From Massilia antarctica (GTDB lineage: Bacteria > Pseudomonadota > Gammaproteobacteria > Burkholderiales > Burkholderiaceae_D), in assembly GCF_015689335.1 (NCBI RefSeq), contig NZ_CP065053.1, positions 5,022,001 through 5,086,000 on the forward strand: 64,000 nucleotides of DNA. Direction: 5' to 3'. The notes under the pieces are model-generated. The model saw only the letters and a program-made list of their open reading frames with translations, ran no database searches and had not been told where the DNA came from. A program made the translations under genes and the position numbers. Numbering within the stretch: position 1 is the first letter of the stretch; the number at the start of each line of letters is the position of its first letter. Shown here piece after piece: positions 26,201-35,578 of this stretch.

Positions 26201-27571
26201 TCAGGCCGGGTCGCGGCCTTCGCCGGCTAGCCAGCGCAATGCCGTCAGGCTGGGCATGAACAGGTATTCACCGCCGCGCACCGTGCAGAAGGTCTGGATA
26301 CCGTGGATGCGCTGGCGCACCGGGCGTTTCTGGATGGTGAAGGTGCTGTCTTCATCTTGCTGGCCGAGGATGGGATCGCGCTCCTTGCCAAGGTCCATGA
26401 AGTTGCCATGGTCGACCCACTCGGCCTGCATGAATTCCACCGTCTCCGGCGCCTTGGCGCTGATCCCGATGAAAAACAGGCCGCGTTCCTGGCCATCGTC
26501 TTCCAGCAGGTCCGCGCGCCACGGCGCACCGAAGGTGGTGCTGCGGCGGATGATGCGGTGGATGTTCACGTCGGTCAGCACGGCCAGCTTGCTGTCGCGC
26601 GGGTTCATGCGGCGCATGTGGCAGCCGTGCGGCGCCTGCAGGCCGGCCTGGTCGTCCTTGTAGGTGAAGTCGTTGTTGCGCTTCGGGTCGGCACCCAGGG
26701 CCGGATCGTCCTTTTCCGGGGCGAGCGTGAGCGGCGCGCCGCTGCGCCAGCGGCCCACCAGCTTGGCGGCCAGCAGTTCCTGGCCGGCGTCGTCGTCGGC
26801 GTTATCGCGCAGGAAGCGGTTGAAGGCGGCGGCGTCGGCCTGGTACTTGCGGATCACGACGAAGGTGCCGTTGCGCCCGAGCGCTTCCGGTTGCGGCATC
26901 GCCATCGGCACGCCCGATTCGCCCGGATAGCCGAGAATCAGTTCGCCCGCCTTGATAGGATCGCCCTGGCCCGGCAGCAGGTCTTCGATACCGCCGTCGA
27001 TGGCCGGGTTGCTGATGTTGTCGCGGTAGCCGAAGGGATTGAGGCTGTCCGGCTGCGCGCCGAAGTCGTGCATGCCCAGCAAGGTGACGCCCTGGATATC
27101 CTTGAATTCGTTCTGCGCGGTGGCCAGCGCATGCTTCCACGACGCTTCGTCGGGCGCGAAGATCGAAATCGTCACGTGCACGTCGCCGCTGCCGTAAGGC
27201 GCTTCCCAGTTCGCCGGTGCGCTCGCACCGATGTCCTGCAGGCGGTCGGCGCGCGCCGCCATCCCGGCGCGGAAGGCGGCCGGGAAACTGGCCAGCGAAT
27301 CGGCCGGGATGTCCAGCGCCACAAGGCCCGCGTGGCTCAGGGCGACGGCGATCCATGCGGTGCTATTGGTGCGCGCGTCGGCGGCGCTGCGCACGTGCGG
27401 CGCCAGGCGCGAGAGCAGCGCGCGGCCGCCCGCGGCGTCGTCGATTTTCAGCAGCACGTGGGTGCCGAAGTATGGGTCGGGGCGCTTGAAGAGGATGGTG
27501 GCCTGAATGTCGTCCAGTTCCAGGGTTGGCGAGGAATGGACCAGGTTCTTGAGTGTGTCGATGATCGTCAT
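26201..27571 (-). CDS. Dyp-type heme peroxidase
   Basis: A 456-residue dye-decolorizing peroxidase of the long class. The family's distal loop is recognisable as FGYRDNISNPAIDG, in which RDNISNP replaces the more usual GxxDG form, and the proximal heme region is HGCHMRRMNPR with a later IRRSTTFGAPW. No signal peptide or Tat motif is visible, so it is probably cytoplasmic. The ATG at 27571 has a GAGG box five bases upstream; the upstream TTG alternative would run into the preceding gene. It follows that gene by seven bases, as third member of a peroxidase cassette. Substrate unknown. Confidence 0.92.
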   Translation of the reverse strand: MTIIDTLKNLVHSSPTLELDDIQATILFKRPDPYFGTHVLLKIDDAAGGRALLSRLAPHVRSAADARTNSTAWIAVALSHAGLVALDIPADSLASFPAAFRAGMAARADRLQDIGASAPANWEAPYGSGDVHVTISIFAPDEASWKHALATAQNEFKDIQGVTLLGMHDFGAQPDSLNPFGYRDNISNPAIDGGIEDLLPGQGDPIKAGELILGYPGESGVPMAMPQPEALGRNGTFVVIRKYQADAAAFNRFLRDNADDDAGQELLAAKLVGRWRSGAPLTLAPEKDDPALGADPKRNNDFTYKDDQAGLQAPHGCHMRRMNPRDSKLAVLTDVNIHRIIRRSTTFGAPWRADLLEDDGQERGLFFIGISAKAPETVEFMQAEWVDHGNFMDLGKERDPILGQQDEDSTFTIQKRPVRQRIHGIQTFCTVRGGEYLFMPSLTALRWLAGEGRDPA

Positions 27572-27578
27572 GGGAACC

Positions 27579-28187
27579 TCAGGCAATCTTGTCCAGGAAT
27601 TCCTGGAGCGCGTCGTTCTGCTTTTGCAGGCGGCGCGTTTCGACGACCGACAGGTTCGGATTGGCGACGTACCAGCCGGCGGCGGTGATCTGGAGGCCGG
27701 CGATGAAGTCTTTCACGCCAGGGTCGGCGATGCCCGGCCAGCCTTCGATGGACGAAAACAGCAAATCCATCAGGTCGGGAATCTTGGTCGCGAAGTCTTC
27801 GATGTAGGTGTCCCAGTCGCCGTCGTAGGTCGTGGCGAAGAGGATCTTGGTATCATTTTCAAAAAACACGAAGCGCATGTCGTGCAGGGTCGAGACCTTT
27901 TGCGCGCCGGCGAAGTTGCCGTTGACGAGCTTGAAGATGCGGCGCAGGCGCTCGGCGCCGCCCGGCTTCAGGGTGGCCATGGCCGTCAGTTCGGAGATCT
28001 TGCCGGACTGGCGGCCGATGCGGCCAGCCGATCCCACGTGGCCTTCGGTATTCGGGTCCTGCTCGCGCAGCATGTTTTCGAGCGCGAGTTTGAGCAGGTC
28101 GGGGGCGTCTCCCAGGACCTCCTGGACCTTGCGCTTGATGTCGGCGAGGTCGGTAGAGGATTTGTTGTGTGGGGTAGTGTCGCTCAT
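27579..28187 (-). CDS. Conserved hypothetical protein of the peroxidase cassette
   Basis: I do not recognise a named family with certainty. The 202 residues are soluble, with a charged helical N-terminal half and a C-terminal half with beta-rich segments: TLHDMRFVFFENDTKILFAT, then YDGDWDTYIEDF. That second half resembles the dimeric alpha/beta-barrel strands seen in several heme enzymes, but heme ligands are not identifiable. It lies between a y4iL-type catalase-like gene and a Dyp peroxidase gene, 57 bases and 7 bases away, and is probably co-expressed. A role as partner or heme-handling subunit is only inference. Confidence 0.75.
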   Translation of the reverse strand: MSDTTPHNKSSTDLADIKRKVQEVLGDAPDLLKLALENMLREQDPNTEGHVGSAGRIGRQSGKISELTAMATLKPGGAERLRRIFKLVNGNFAGAQKVSTLHDMRFVFFENDTKILFATTYDGDWDTYIEDFATKIPDLMDLLFSSIEGWPGIADPGVKDFIAGLQITAAGWYVANPNLSVVETRRLQKQNDALQEFLDKIA

Positions 28188-28244
28188 GATTGCTCCTTGG
28201 GTCTTGATGAAAATGGTGATACTGCTTGCCGGCTGCGGGACTGC

Positions 28245-29342
28245 TTAATCCGGTACCTGGCCGATGCTGTCGATCTCGATGCGCGGCTGCGCATTCATCT
28301 CGTGGCGGAATTTGGACGACGCTTCGTAGGCCTTGATGCGCGCGCGCATGATGGAGCCGAGAGGGCGGTGAGCCTCGATACAGTGCCACGGGTTGAACGA
28401 CAACACGTCGTCGGCGAACACGCGGCGCGCCGGGCTGTATGCCTGTTGCGGCGGGATGGTCAGCTTGGCGACTGGCTGGTAGGGCGAGTCTTCCTGCGGC
28501 CACTCGATGGAGGCGTCTTCGATCGGCATCTTGCCGATGTCGGTGAGCAGCTGCGCGCGCAGTTCGTACTCGGCGCCCTGGCCGGAGAAGAAGTCGACCA
28601 CCAGGTTGCGCAGGGCTGAATCGTCGGCGTCGTCACCGAGCGGCTGTCCGGTGAGGGCGCGCACGTTGTCGGACAGGGGCGCGGCGCACAGCTTGGCCAC
28701 GTAGTCGCCGTAACGCACCGCGGCCATGCTGAAGAAGGTCTCTCCGAGGATATGGTTGTTCGGTGCGCCAAGCGTGTCGACCACCGGATTGTCGATGCCC
28801 AGTGCGTGCAAGGCTTTGCTGCCGCCACGGGCGAGGGCGGCCACGATGCGGCGCACCATGTCCGGGTCGTCCGCGTGCTTTTCCAGCAGCTTCTGGGTCT
28901 TGAGGTAGGCGGCGGCGTGGCCGAAGGCGATCACGGGGTGGTTCACCAGCAGCAGGTCCTGGGTCCTGGCATCCTGGCGGTTGGGCAGGAACTGCGGGCC
29001 GTCGACGCCCAGCATTTTGATCGCCATGCCGCGCGGGGACGGCAGCTTGTCGCTGTGGATGTCGCCAGGCGCGGTGGAGAGGCGGATCACGACAGGGTAG
29101 GTGGCGGGGCGGGCGAACACGCCCTGGGCCAGGTGCGCGGGCAGCTTGTCGTAGACGGTGACGTGGCCGACCAGCACGCCGTGGCACTTGGCGTGCGCGT
29201 CGCGCTTGGCGTGGCGGTGTTTGTCGAACACGCGGGTGTTTACGCGCATCATCGAGGCGACCACGCTGTCGATGATCTCGTCTTCGTTTTCCTGCTTTTG
29301 TTCGAGGTTGTCGTTGTACGGGACGTAGGTGGTGGCAGACAT
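28245..29342 (-). CDS. Catalase-like heme protein, y4iL type
   Basis: A 365-residue, shortened catalase-fold protein. The catalase core can be followed: KCHGVLVGHVTVYDKLP, YPVVIRLSTAPGDIHSDK (R-x-S-T and the G-D stretch), PSPRGMAIKMLGVDGPQFLP and QDLLLVNHPVIAFGHA. Near the C-terminus SFNPWHCIEAHRPLGSIMRARIKAY is the 'HxPLGxIxRxR' segment of these proteins. The classical C-terminal domains of true catalases are absent. Whether it decomposes peroxide or acts as a peroxygenase is not decided. The ATG at 29342 is a conventional start. First gene of the cassette. Confidence 0.88.
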   Translation of the reverse strand: MSATTYVPYNDNLEQKQENEDEIIDSVVASMMRVNTRVFDKHRHAKRDAHAKCHGVLVGHVTVYDKLPAHLAQGVFARPATYPVVIRLSTAPGDIHSDKLPSPRGMAIKMLGVDGPQFLPNRQDARTQDLLLVNHPVIAFGHAAAYLKTQKLLEKHADDPDMVRRIVAALARGGSKALHALGIDNPVVDTLGAPNNHILGETFFSMAAVRYGDYVAKLCAAPLSDNVRALTGQPLGDDADDSALRNLVVDFFSGQGAEYELRAQLLTDIGKMPIEDASIEWPQEDSPYQPVAKLTIPPQQAYSPARRVFADDVLSFNPWHCIEAHRPLGSIMRARIKAYEASSKFRHEMNAQPRIEIDSIGQVPD

Positions 29343-29450
29343 GGGGGTTCCTCGCTTGTTTGTAATATTGCAATGGAACCAAGGAGTGTACCGATAGTAC
29401 GAGGGTGTTCGATAGAATGTTTGTTCGAACGGTGGGGTATGGTGATCCCT

Positions 29451-29535
29451 GTCGTTCCCGCGCAGGCGGGAACCCAAGTTTCTACCGCAGCCAGGCGGCT
29501 CGACAAACTTGGGTCCCCGCCTGCGCGGGGACGAC
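29451..29535. repeat. REP-like palindromic element, copy 2
   Basis: Two 31-base inverted arms, 29451-29481 and 29505-29535, that match at 29 positions. Each arm holds its own hairpin: GTTCCCGC/GCGGGAAC in the first and GTCCCCGC/GCGGGGAC in the second, both with a four-base loop (GCAG, or its complement CTGC). The two differences are compensatory within the hairpins. It lies between the y4iL-type gene and lysS. Confidence 0.9.
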
Positions 29536-29587
29536 GACGGTGGTGGCGGCACGACGGGGGTGGCGGGCATTGCACCCGCCTCCGTCT

Positions 29588-31120
29588 TTACTCTTCGCGG
29601 CGCAGATGCGGGAAGAGAATCACGTCACGGATGTTCGGCGAATCGGTGATCAGCATGATCAGGCGATCGATGCCGATGCCGCAGCCACCGGCCGGCGGCA
29701 TGCCGTATTCCAGCGCGCGAATGTAGTCGGCGTCGTAGAACATTGCTTCGTCGTCGCCCGCATCCTTGGCCGCTACCTGCGCCAGGAAGCGCGCCGCCTG
29801 GTCTTCGGAGTCGTTCAGCTCCGAAAAACCATTGGCCAGCTCGCGCCCGACGATGAACAGCTCGAAACGCTCGGTGATGCCGGCTACCGTGTCCGACGCA
29901 CGCGCCAGTGGCGATACTTCGGCCGGGTAGTCGACGATGAAGGTCGGCTCCCACAGCTGCGCTTCGGCGGTTTCCTCGAACAGCGCCAGTTGCAGCGCGC
30001 CCAAACCGGCCGTCGAAAACGGCTTGACGCCGAATTTGAGCAGTTCGGCCTTGATGAATTCCGCATCCTGCAGCTGCTCCGCGGTGTAATGCGGCGCGTA
30101 GGCGTTGATGGCGCCGACGATGGTCATGCGGCGGAATGGCTTGGACAGGTCCAGCGGCTTGCCGCCGTAGGTCAGTTCGGCGGTGCCGTGGGCATCGATG
30201 GCCGCCTGGCGGATCACCGCTTCGGTGAAGTCCATGATCCACTGGTAATCGGTATAGGCCGCGTAGAATTCCATCATCGTGAATTCAGGATTGTGGCGCG
30301 GCGAAACGCCTTCATTGCGGAAGTTGCGGTTTACTTCGAACACGCGGTCGAAACCGCCGACCACCAGGCGCTTGAGGTACAGCTCCGGCGCGATGCGCAG
30401 GAACATTTCCATGTCCAGCGCATTGTGGTGGGTGACGAACGGCTTGGCGGCGGCGCCACCAGGAATCGAATGCAGCATCGGCGTTTCGACTTCCATGAAG
30501 TCGTTCTTTTCCATGAAGCGGCGAATCGACGACATGGCGGCGGTACGGGCCTTGAAGGTGCGGCGCGCCTGGTCATTGGTGATCAGGTCCACATAGCGCT
30601 GGCGGTACTTGGTTTCCTGGTCCGACAGGCCATGGAATTTGTCCGGCAAAGGACGCAGCGACTTGGTGATCAGGCGCAGGGTCGATACCTTGACCGTCAG
30701 TTCGTCGGTCTTGGTCTTGAACAAGGTGCCTTCGATGCCCAGAATGTCGCCCAGGTCGTAGTGGCTCAGTGCTTCCATCGCCGCTTCGCCGGTTTTGTCG
30801 AGCGTGACGTAGATCTGGATGCGGCCGTCGGCGCGCGCGCCGGACGAATCCTGCAGGGTTGCGAACACGGCTTTTTTACCGGCTTCGCGCTTGAGCATCA
30901 TGCGCCCGGCCAGGACCACGGCCACCTCGGTCGCTTCGAGTTCCTCGCGCGTCTTGCTGCCGAATTCCTCGACCAGTTGTGCCGCCTTGTGCTGCGGACG
31001 GAAGTCGTTAGGAAAGGCGATGCCGCCTTCGCGCAAGGTGGCCAGCTTGGCGCGACGCTCGGCGATCAGTTTGTTTTCGTCTGCCGGGGCGGGGGCTTGG
31101 TCTTGGATGTCCGTAGTCAT
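29588..31120 (-). CDS. lysS: Lysyl-tRNA synthetase (class II)
   Basis: A 510-residue LysS that charges tRNA-Lys. An N-terminal OB-fold anticodon-binding domain (about 65-170) is followed by the class II catalytic core with motif 1 ([17 protein letters not shown]), motif 2 ([19 protein letters not shown]) and motif 3 at the C-terminus ([13 protein letters not shown]). Length and motifs match bacterial LysS. It is downstream of prfB and a HAD gene, keeping the old recJ-prfB-lysS order except for inserted DNA. Confidence 0.98.
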   Translation of the reverse strand: MTTDIQDQAPAPADENKLIAERRAKLATLREGGIAFPNDFRPQHKAAQLVEEFGSKTREELEATEVAVVLAGRMMLKREAGKKAVFATLQDSSGARADGRIQIYVTLDKTGEAAMEALSHYDLGDILGIEGTLFKTKTDELTVKVSTLRLITKSLRPLPDKFHGLSDQETKYRQRYVDLITNDQARRTFKARTAAMSSIRRFMEKNDFMEVETPMLHSIPGGAAAKPFVTHHNALDMEMFLRIAPELYLKRLVVGGFDRVFEVNRNFRNEGVSPRHNPEFTMMEFYAAYTDYQWIMDFTEAVIRQAAIDAHGTAELTYGGKPLDLSKPFRRMTIVGAINAYAPHYTAEQLQDAEFIKAELLKFGVKPFSTAGLGALQLALFEETAEAQLWEPTFIVDYPAEVSPLARASDTVAGITERFELFIVGRELANGFSELNDSEDQAARFLAQVAAKDAGDDEAMFYDADYIRALEYGMPPAGGCGIGIDRLIMLITDSPNIRDVILFPHLRREE

Positions 31121-31168
31121 GGTGAGTGTCGCTTTGTGGGTTGATGCAGGTTTGAGATTGCGTATAAA

Positions 31169-31834
31169 TCAGGACGAAAACAGTTCATCGATCGTCAGCT
31201 CGGAAAAATCGCTGGCGATGTGGATGACGTTGTCGAATTCGGCAAAGGCCTCGGCGGGCAGGGTGGTGGTCAGCACCACGGCGCGCATGCCGGCGCGGCG
31301 CGCCGCTTCCACGCCCAGCGGCGCGTCCTCGAACACGATGCAGTGCTCGGGCGCGACGCCGCAGCGCTCCGCCGCGAGCAAAAATACGTCCGGGTGCGGC
31401 TTGCCGCGCGCAACATCGGCCGCGCCGACCACGGTGTCGAAATGGCGGCGCAGGTCCAGGCCATCGAGCGTGAAGGTGATGTTGGCGTTGGGCGCGGCCG
31501 TCGCCACGGCCAGCGCCACGTTCATCTCCTTGGCCAGCGCGATCAGGCCGTCGAAGCCGGCCACCGTTTTGCGGTGCGGCTCGTACAGCTCACGGTAGAC
31601 CAGTTCCTTTTCGTCGTTCAGGGCCCGCACCTCGTCGTCATTGAGGTGCTCGCCCATGTGCGAACGGATGATTTCCTTGCCCTGGCGTCCGGCCGTGGCA
31701 CGAAAAAACTCGTCGGCGTCGATGTCCTTGCCGCGGCGCTGGAAAAAGGCGATCCAGGACTCGGTGTGAAAGGACATGTTATCGACGATCGTGCCGTCCA
31801 TGTCGAAGATGAATGCGCGTCGGGTAGCGGTCAT
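31169..31834 (-). CDS. HAD superfamily hydrolase, beta-phosphoglucomutase-like
   Basis: A 221-residue HAD protein with the nucleophile motif FIFDMDGTIVDN, the cap domain after it, the Ser/Thr motif as LAVATAAPNA, a lysine motif GKPHPDVFL and the acidic motif CIVFEDAPLGVEAA. This order and the GKPxPDxFL/EDxxxGxxA pair are those of the beta-phosphoglucomutase/phosphatase group. The exact sugar or nucleotide phosphate is unknown. It starts three bases after the prfB stop, so it is co-transcribed with prfB; it is not a usual member of that neighbourhood. Confidence 0.92.
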   Translation of the reverse strand: MTATRRAFIFDMDGTIVDNMSFHTESWIAFFQRRGKDIDADEFFRATAGRQGKEIIRSHMGEHLNDDEVRALNDEKELVYRELYEPHRKTVAGFDGLIALAKEMNVALAVATAAPNANITFTLDGLDLRRHFDTVVGAADVARGKPHPDVFLLAAERCGVAPEHCIVFEDAPLGVEAARRAGMRAVVLTTTLPAEAFAEFDNVIHIASDFSELTIDELFSS

Positions 31835-31837
31835 GAA

Positions 31838-32942
31838 TTACACGCCTTGCTTGAGGGAGGCCGAAATGAAGTCGTCCAGGTCGCCGTCCAGCACGCCCTT
31901 GGTGTTACCCGTTTCGAAGTTGGTGCGCAAATCCTTGATGCGCGACTGATCGAGCACGTAGGAGCGGATCTGGTGACCCCAGCCCACGTCGGTCTTGGAG
32001 TCTTCGAGTTTCTGCTGTTCGCTCATGCGCTTGCGCAGTTCGTGCTCGTACAGCTTCGCCTTGAGCATTTCCATCGCTTCGGCGCGGTTGCGGTGCTGGC
32101 TGCGGTCGTTCTGGCACTGGACCACGATGCCGGTCGGGCCGTGCGTCATGCGGACCGCGGAGTCGGTCTTGTTAATGTGCTGACCACCGGCGCCGGACGC
32201 GCGGTAGGTATCGACACGGATATCGGCCGGGTTGACGTCGATCTGGATCGAGTCATCCACTTCCGGGTACACGAACAGGCTGGTGAACGACGTATGGCGG
32301 CCGTTGGCGGAGTCGAACGGCGACTTGCGCACCAGGCGGTGCACGCCGGTTTCGGTGCGCAGGTGGCCGTAGGCGTACTCGCCTTCGACCTTGAGGGTGG
32401 CGGTCTTGATGCCGGCCACCTCGCCGTCGGACTGTTCGAGAATCTCGACCTTGAAGCCTTTGCGCTCGCAATAGCGCAGGTATTGACGCAGCAGCATCGA
32501 AGCCCAGTCCTGGGCTTCGGTACCGCCGGCGCCGGCCTGGATGTCGATGAAGCAGTTGTTGGCGTCCATCGGATTGCCGAACATGCGGCGGAACTCCATC
32601 GCTTCGACCACGGCCTTGATTGCGTCGGCGTCGACGATGACCGCTTCGAGCGTGTCGTCGTCGTTTTCTTCGCGCGCCATCGCAAACAGGTCGTTCGCGT
32701 CTTTCAGGTCGGCGTCAGCCTTGATCAAGGTGTGCACGACGCCTTCCAGCGCTTTTTTCTCTTTACCGAGATCCTGGGCGCGTTTCGGGTCGTTCCAGAC
32801 GGTCGGATCTTCTAGTTCTTCGTTGACTTGTTCGAGCTTCTCTGACTTTTTATCGAAGTCAAAGATACCTCCGAAGTTCGGCTTCACGATCCGTCAGGTC
32901 GTTGAGCAGGGCGGAGAGGGCGTTAATGCGTTCGGCTTCCAT
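31838..32942 (-). CDS. prfB: Peptide chain release factor 2 (programmed frameshift)
   Basis: RF2 terminates translation at UGA and UAA. The ATG at 32942 opens a 27-codon frame that ends at an in-frame TGA (32859-32861); the remaining 340 residues are read in the +1 frame, giving 367 residues, the normal RF2 length. The stop-codon recognition motif SPF is present in [11 protein letters not shown], and the peptidyl-transferase motif GGQ in [15 protein letters not shown]. The frameshift site makes RF2 synthesis depend on RF2 level. The 5' part would be missed if only uninterrupted frames are read. Confidence 0.97.
32858..32872 (-). promoter_or_regulatory. prfB: prfB +1 programmed frameshift site
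   Basis: On the minus strand GGAGG (32872-32868), three bases, then CTT-TGA-C. The internal Shine-Dalgarno-like element, its spacing and the slippery CTTTGAC are the conserved RF2 autoregulation site; slipping by one base reads GAC instead of TGA. Confidence 0.95.
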
Positions 32943-33098
32943 GGCGTTTCCGGTCTTATTGAATTGGTTAAATCGAACCTTCGATTATACCCCAGCGCGC
33001 CACATTTCCCGTCATCGCGGCGCACCCGGCTTGATCGGCGCTGCGGCGCTGCGTATTATGCTGCGAATATCTCCGTCCACTCGCCCGAAAGCGCCCTT

Positions 33099-35099
33099 AT
33101 GCGTTATCAAATTTGCATTCCCGTCCTGTCCCTGATGTGTTGCGCCAGCACCGCTGCCGCCGCGCCACCGACCGGTTCGACCGCGGTGGTCGGCGTGATG
33201 GAAACGACCGACCTGCATTCGAACGTGGTCGGTTACGATTACTTCAAGCTCGCGCCCGAGCCGTCCTTGGGCCTGGACCGCACCGCCTCGCTGATCGCCC
33301 AGGCGCGCCAGCAGTTCCCGAACAATCTATTGTTCGATAACGGGGACGCCATCCAGGGCACGGCGCTGGCCGACTACCAGGCCTTGGCCAACCCGCTCAA
33401 GTGCGACCAGACCTTGGCGATCTACAAGGTCATGAACAAGCTGGGGTACGACGGCGGCGCCATCGGCAACCACGAATTCAACTACGGCCTGGCTTACCTG
33501 AGCCAGGTGACCGGCAACCGCTTCGAGGTTGATGGCGTCGATCCGTCCAGGCCGCGCTGCGCCGGACCGGCGTTCCCGCAAGTGCTGGCCAACGTCTACA
33601 GTCTCAAAACGCACCAGCCGCTGTTCGCGCCTTACCGCATCATCGACAAGCAGATCGCGGCGCTGGACGCCGACGGCAAGCCGGTGACGGCCACGCTCAA
33701 AGTCGGCATCATCGGCTTCGCGCCGCCGACCATCCTGTCGTGGGACAAGCGCTGGCTGGACGGGAAAGTCTATACCGAGGGGCTGCGTGAAACCGCGGCA
33801 AAATTCATCCCCGAGATGCGCGCCAAGGGGGCCGATCTGGTGGTGGCCATTTCGCACGGCGGCCTCGATGACAGCACCTACGCGCCGTCGATGGAAAACG
33901 GGAACTGGCATTTGTCGAGGGTGCCCGGCATCGACGCCATGCTGATCGGGCATTCGCACCTGCCATTTCCGAACGTGGCCAGCACAGTCCCGCAATTCAA
34001 TCTGCCGGGGGTGGACAAGGTCAAAGGCCTGGTCAATGGCGTGCCGACGGTGATGGCCAATTTATGGGGCAAGCACCTCGGCGTGATCGGCCTGCACCTG
34101 TCGTATGACGGCCAGCGCTGGGTGGTCGACCGCAGCCAGACGACGGTGGAAGCGCGCGCCGCGCAGCAGGCCGATAAATCGTTCATCGCGCCCGATCCGG
34201 CCATCGCCGCGCTGATCGCGGGCGAACACGAAGCGACCATCCGCTACGTCAAGACGCCGGTCGGCGCGACCGACTTCCGCATGTCGACCTATTTTGCCGA
34301 CGTGGGCGACATGTCGGCCGTCACGGTGGTCAACCAGGCGCAGACCGATTACGTGGTCAAGTATGTCAAGGCCAACCTGCCGCAGTACGCGGCCTTGCCG
34401 GTGCTGTCGATGGCGTCGCCGTTCAAGGGCGGCAGCGCCGGCGTGAGCGACTACACCGACGTCCGGGCTGGCAATCTGGCGCTCAATAATGTGGCCGACC
34501 TGTACCTGTATCCGAATTCGCTGTACGCGGTGAAGGTCAATGGCGGGGAACTGAAGGACTGGCTGGAACGCGCGGCGGAACGCTTCAATACCATCAATCC
34601 GGAGCTGGCGACGCCGCAGGAACTGGTCAACACCGCGTTCCCGACTTATAACTTCGATGTGCTCACGTCGAAGGAAGTCAGTTACGAGATCGATGTCACC
34701 AGGGCGCCGGGCCAGCGCATCAAGAACCTGCGCTTTCGCGACAAGCCGGTCAACGCCTCCAACGAATTTTTGGTGGCGACGAATAACTACCGCGCCAGCG
34801 GCGGCGGCGGGTTTCCGGGGCTGGATGGCAGCAAGACCGCGCTTGCCGCGCCGGACGCGAACCGCGATGTGCTGATCGCCTACATCAAGGACGTGAAGAG
34901 CCTGACGCGCGCGCAGAACGGCCAGCAGCGCAGCTGGCGCTTCGCCAAAACGCGCACCGCCGGGCCGGTGGTGTTCCATTCGGCGCCCGCGATGCTGCCG
35001 CTGGCGCAGCAGGCGGGCCTTGGCAATGTGTCGATGCTGCGCGCCGACGATGGCCTGGGCAAGGGTTTTGCGCTGTACGCGGTCGACTTGTCGAAATGA
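33099..35099 (+). CDS. cpdB: CpdB-like 2',3'-cyclic-nucleotide phosphodiesterase/3'-nucleotidase
   Basis: A 666-residue secreted metallophosphoesterase of the CpdB/UshA superfamily. A signal peptide (about 1-22, MRYQICIPVLSLMCC then TAAAA) precedes the two-metal domain with METTDLHSN, DNGDAIQGT and GNHEFNYG, then SHGGLDD and IGHSHLPFP. The C-terminal 5'-nucleotidase domain contains the substrate-clamping VATNNYRASGGGGFPG. This C-terminal form with F-P-G favours CpdB over UshA. It should act in the periplasm on nucleotides or RNA breakdown products. It overlaps the Sel1 gene by ATGA. Confidence 0.9.
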   Translation: MRYQICIPVLSLMCCASTAAAAPPTGSTAVVGVMETTDLHSNVVGYDYFKLAPEPSLGLDRTASLIAQARQQFPNNLLFDNGDAIQGTALADYQALANPLKCDQTLAIYKVMNKLGYDGGAIGNHEFNYGLAYLSQVTGNRFEVDGVDPSRPRCAGPAFPQVLANVYSLKTHQPLFAPYRIIDKQIAALDADGKPVTATLKVGIIGFAPPTILSWDKRWLDGKVYTEGLRETAAKFIPEMRAKGADLVVAISHGGLDDSTYAPSMENGNWHLSRVPGIDAMLIGHSHLPFPNVASTVPQFNLPGVDKVKGLVNGVPTVMANLWGKHLGVIGLHLSYDGQRWVVDRSQTTVEARAAQQADKSFIAPDPAIAALIAGEHEATIRYVKTPVGATDFRMSTYFADVGDMSAVTVVNQAQTDYVVKYVKANLPQYAALPVLSMASPFKGGSAGVSDYTDVRAGNLALNNVADLYLYPNSLYAVKVNGGELKDWLERAAERFNTINPELATPQELVNTAFPTYNFDVLTSKEVSYEIDVTRAPGQRIKNLRFRDKPVNASNEFLVATNNYRASGGGGFPGLDGSKTALAAPDANRDVLIAYIKDVKSLTRAQNGQQRSWRFAKTRTAGPVVFHSAPAMLPLAQQAGLGNVSMLRADDGLGKGFALYAVDLSK

Positions 35100-35578
35100 T
35101 GCGGCGCGCATTGCTGGCGGCGCTGCTGTGCTGCGGCGTGACGCACGCCCAGCCGCTCGATCCGGCCGGCGCGGCGCGCTTGCGGCAGGCGGCCGGGCAG
35201 GACCCGGAAGCCGCGTATGACCTGGGCCGCATGGCGCGCAATGGCATCGGCGTCGCGCGCGAGCCCTTGCGCGCGTTCGCGCTGATCGAGTCCAGCGCGC
35301 TGCGTGGCCATGCGCCGGCCATGTTCACCCTGTCGGCCATGCTGGCGGCCGGGGAGGGCTGTACGGCGGACCTGGCGGCGGCGCGGCGCTGGCTCGAAGC
35401 GGCTGCTGAACTGGAGCACCCGGAAGCGCTTCAGCAGATGGCCATGTACGTGCAGGAAGGCGCGCTGGGCTACCCGCGCGACGCGCGACGCGCCGCCCAA
35501 CTGCTGCATGAGGCGGCGCATGCGATGACGCACCGCGCGCAGGAACACCAGGATCAGCGCTTGCCGGCTTCCAGATAG
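35096..35578 (+). CDS. Sel1-like repeat protein
   Basis: A 160-residue protein with a probable signal peptide (about 1-18, ending at THAQ) and three Sel1-type helical repeats (about 38-74, 75-110, 111-146) of the form A-x-x-x-L-G-x-M then G-V with D/A-x-x-A-x-x-W/L. Sel1 repeats mediate protein contacts. The ATG at 35096 overlaps the cpdB stop codon by four bases, so it is probably translationally coupled and may act with that periplasmic nucleotidase. The 3' end overlaps the convergent thioredoxin-like gene by 25 bases. Confidence 0.8.
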   Translation: MMRRALLAALLCCGVTHAQPLDPAGAARLRQAAGQDPEAAYDLGRMARNGIGVAREPLRAFALIESSALRGHAPAMFTLSAMLAAGEGCTADLAAARRWLEAAAELEHPEALQQMAMYVQEGALGYPRDARRAAQLLHEAAHAMTHRAQEHQDQRLPASR

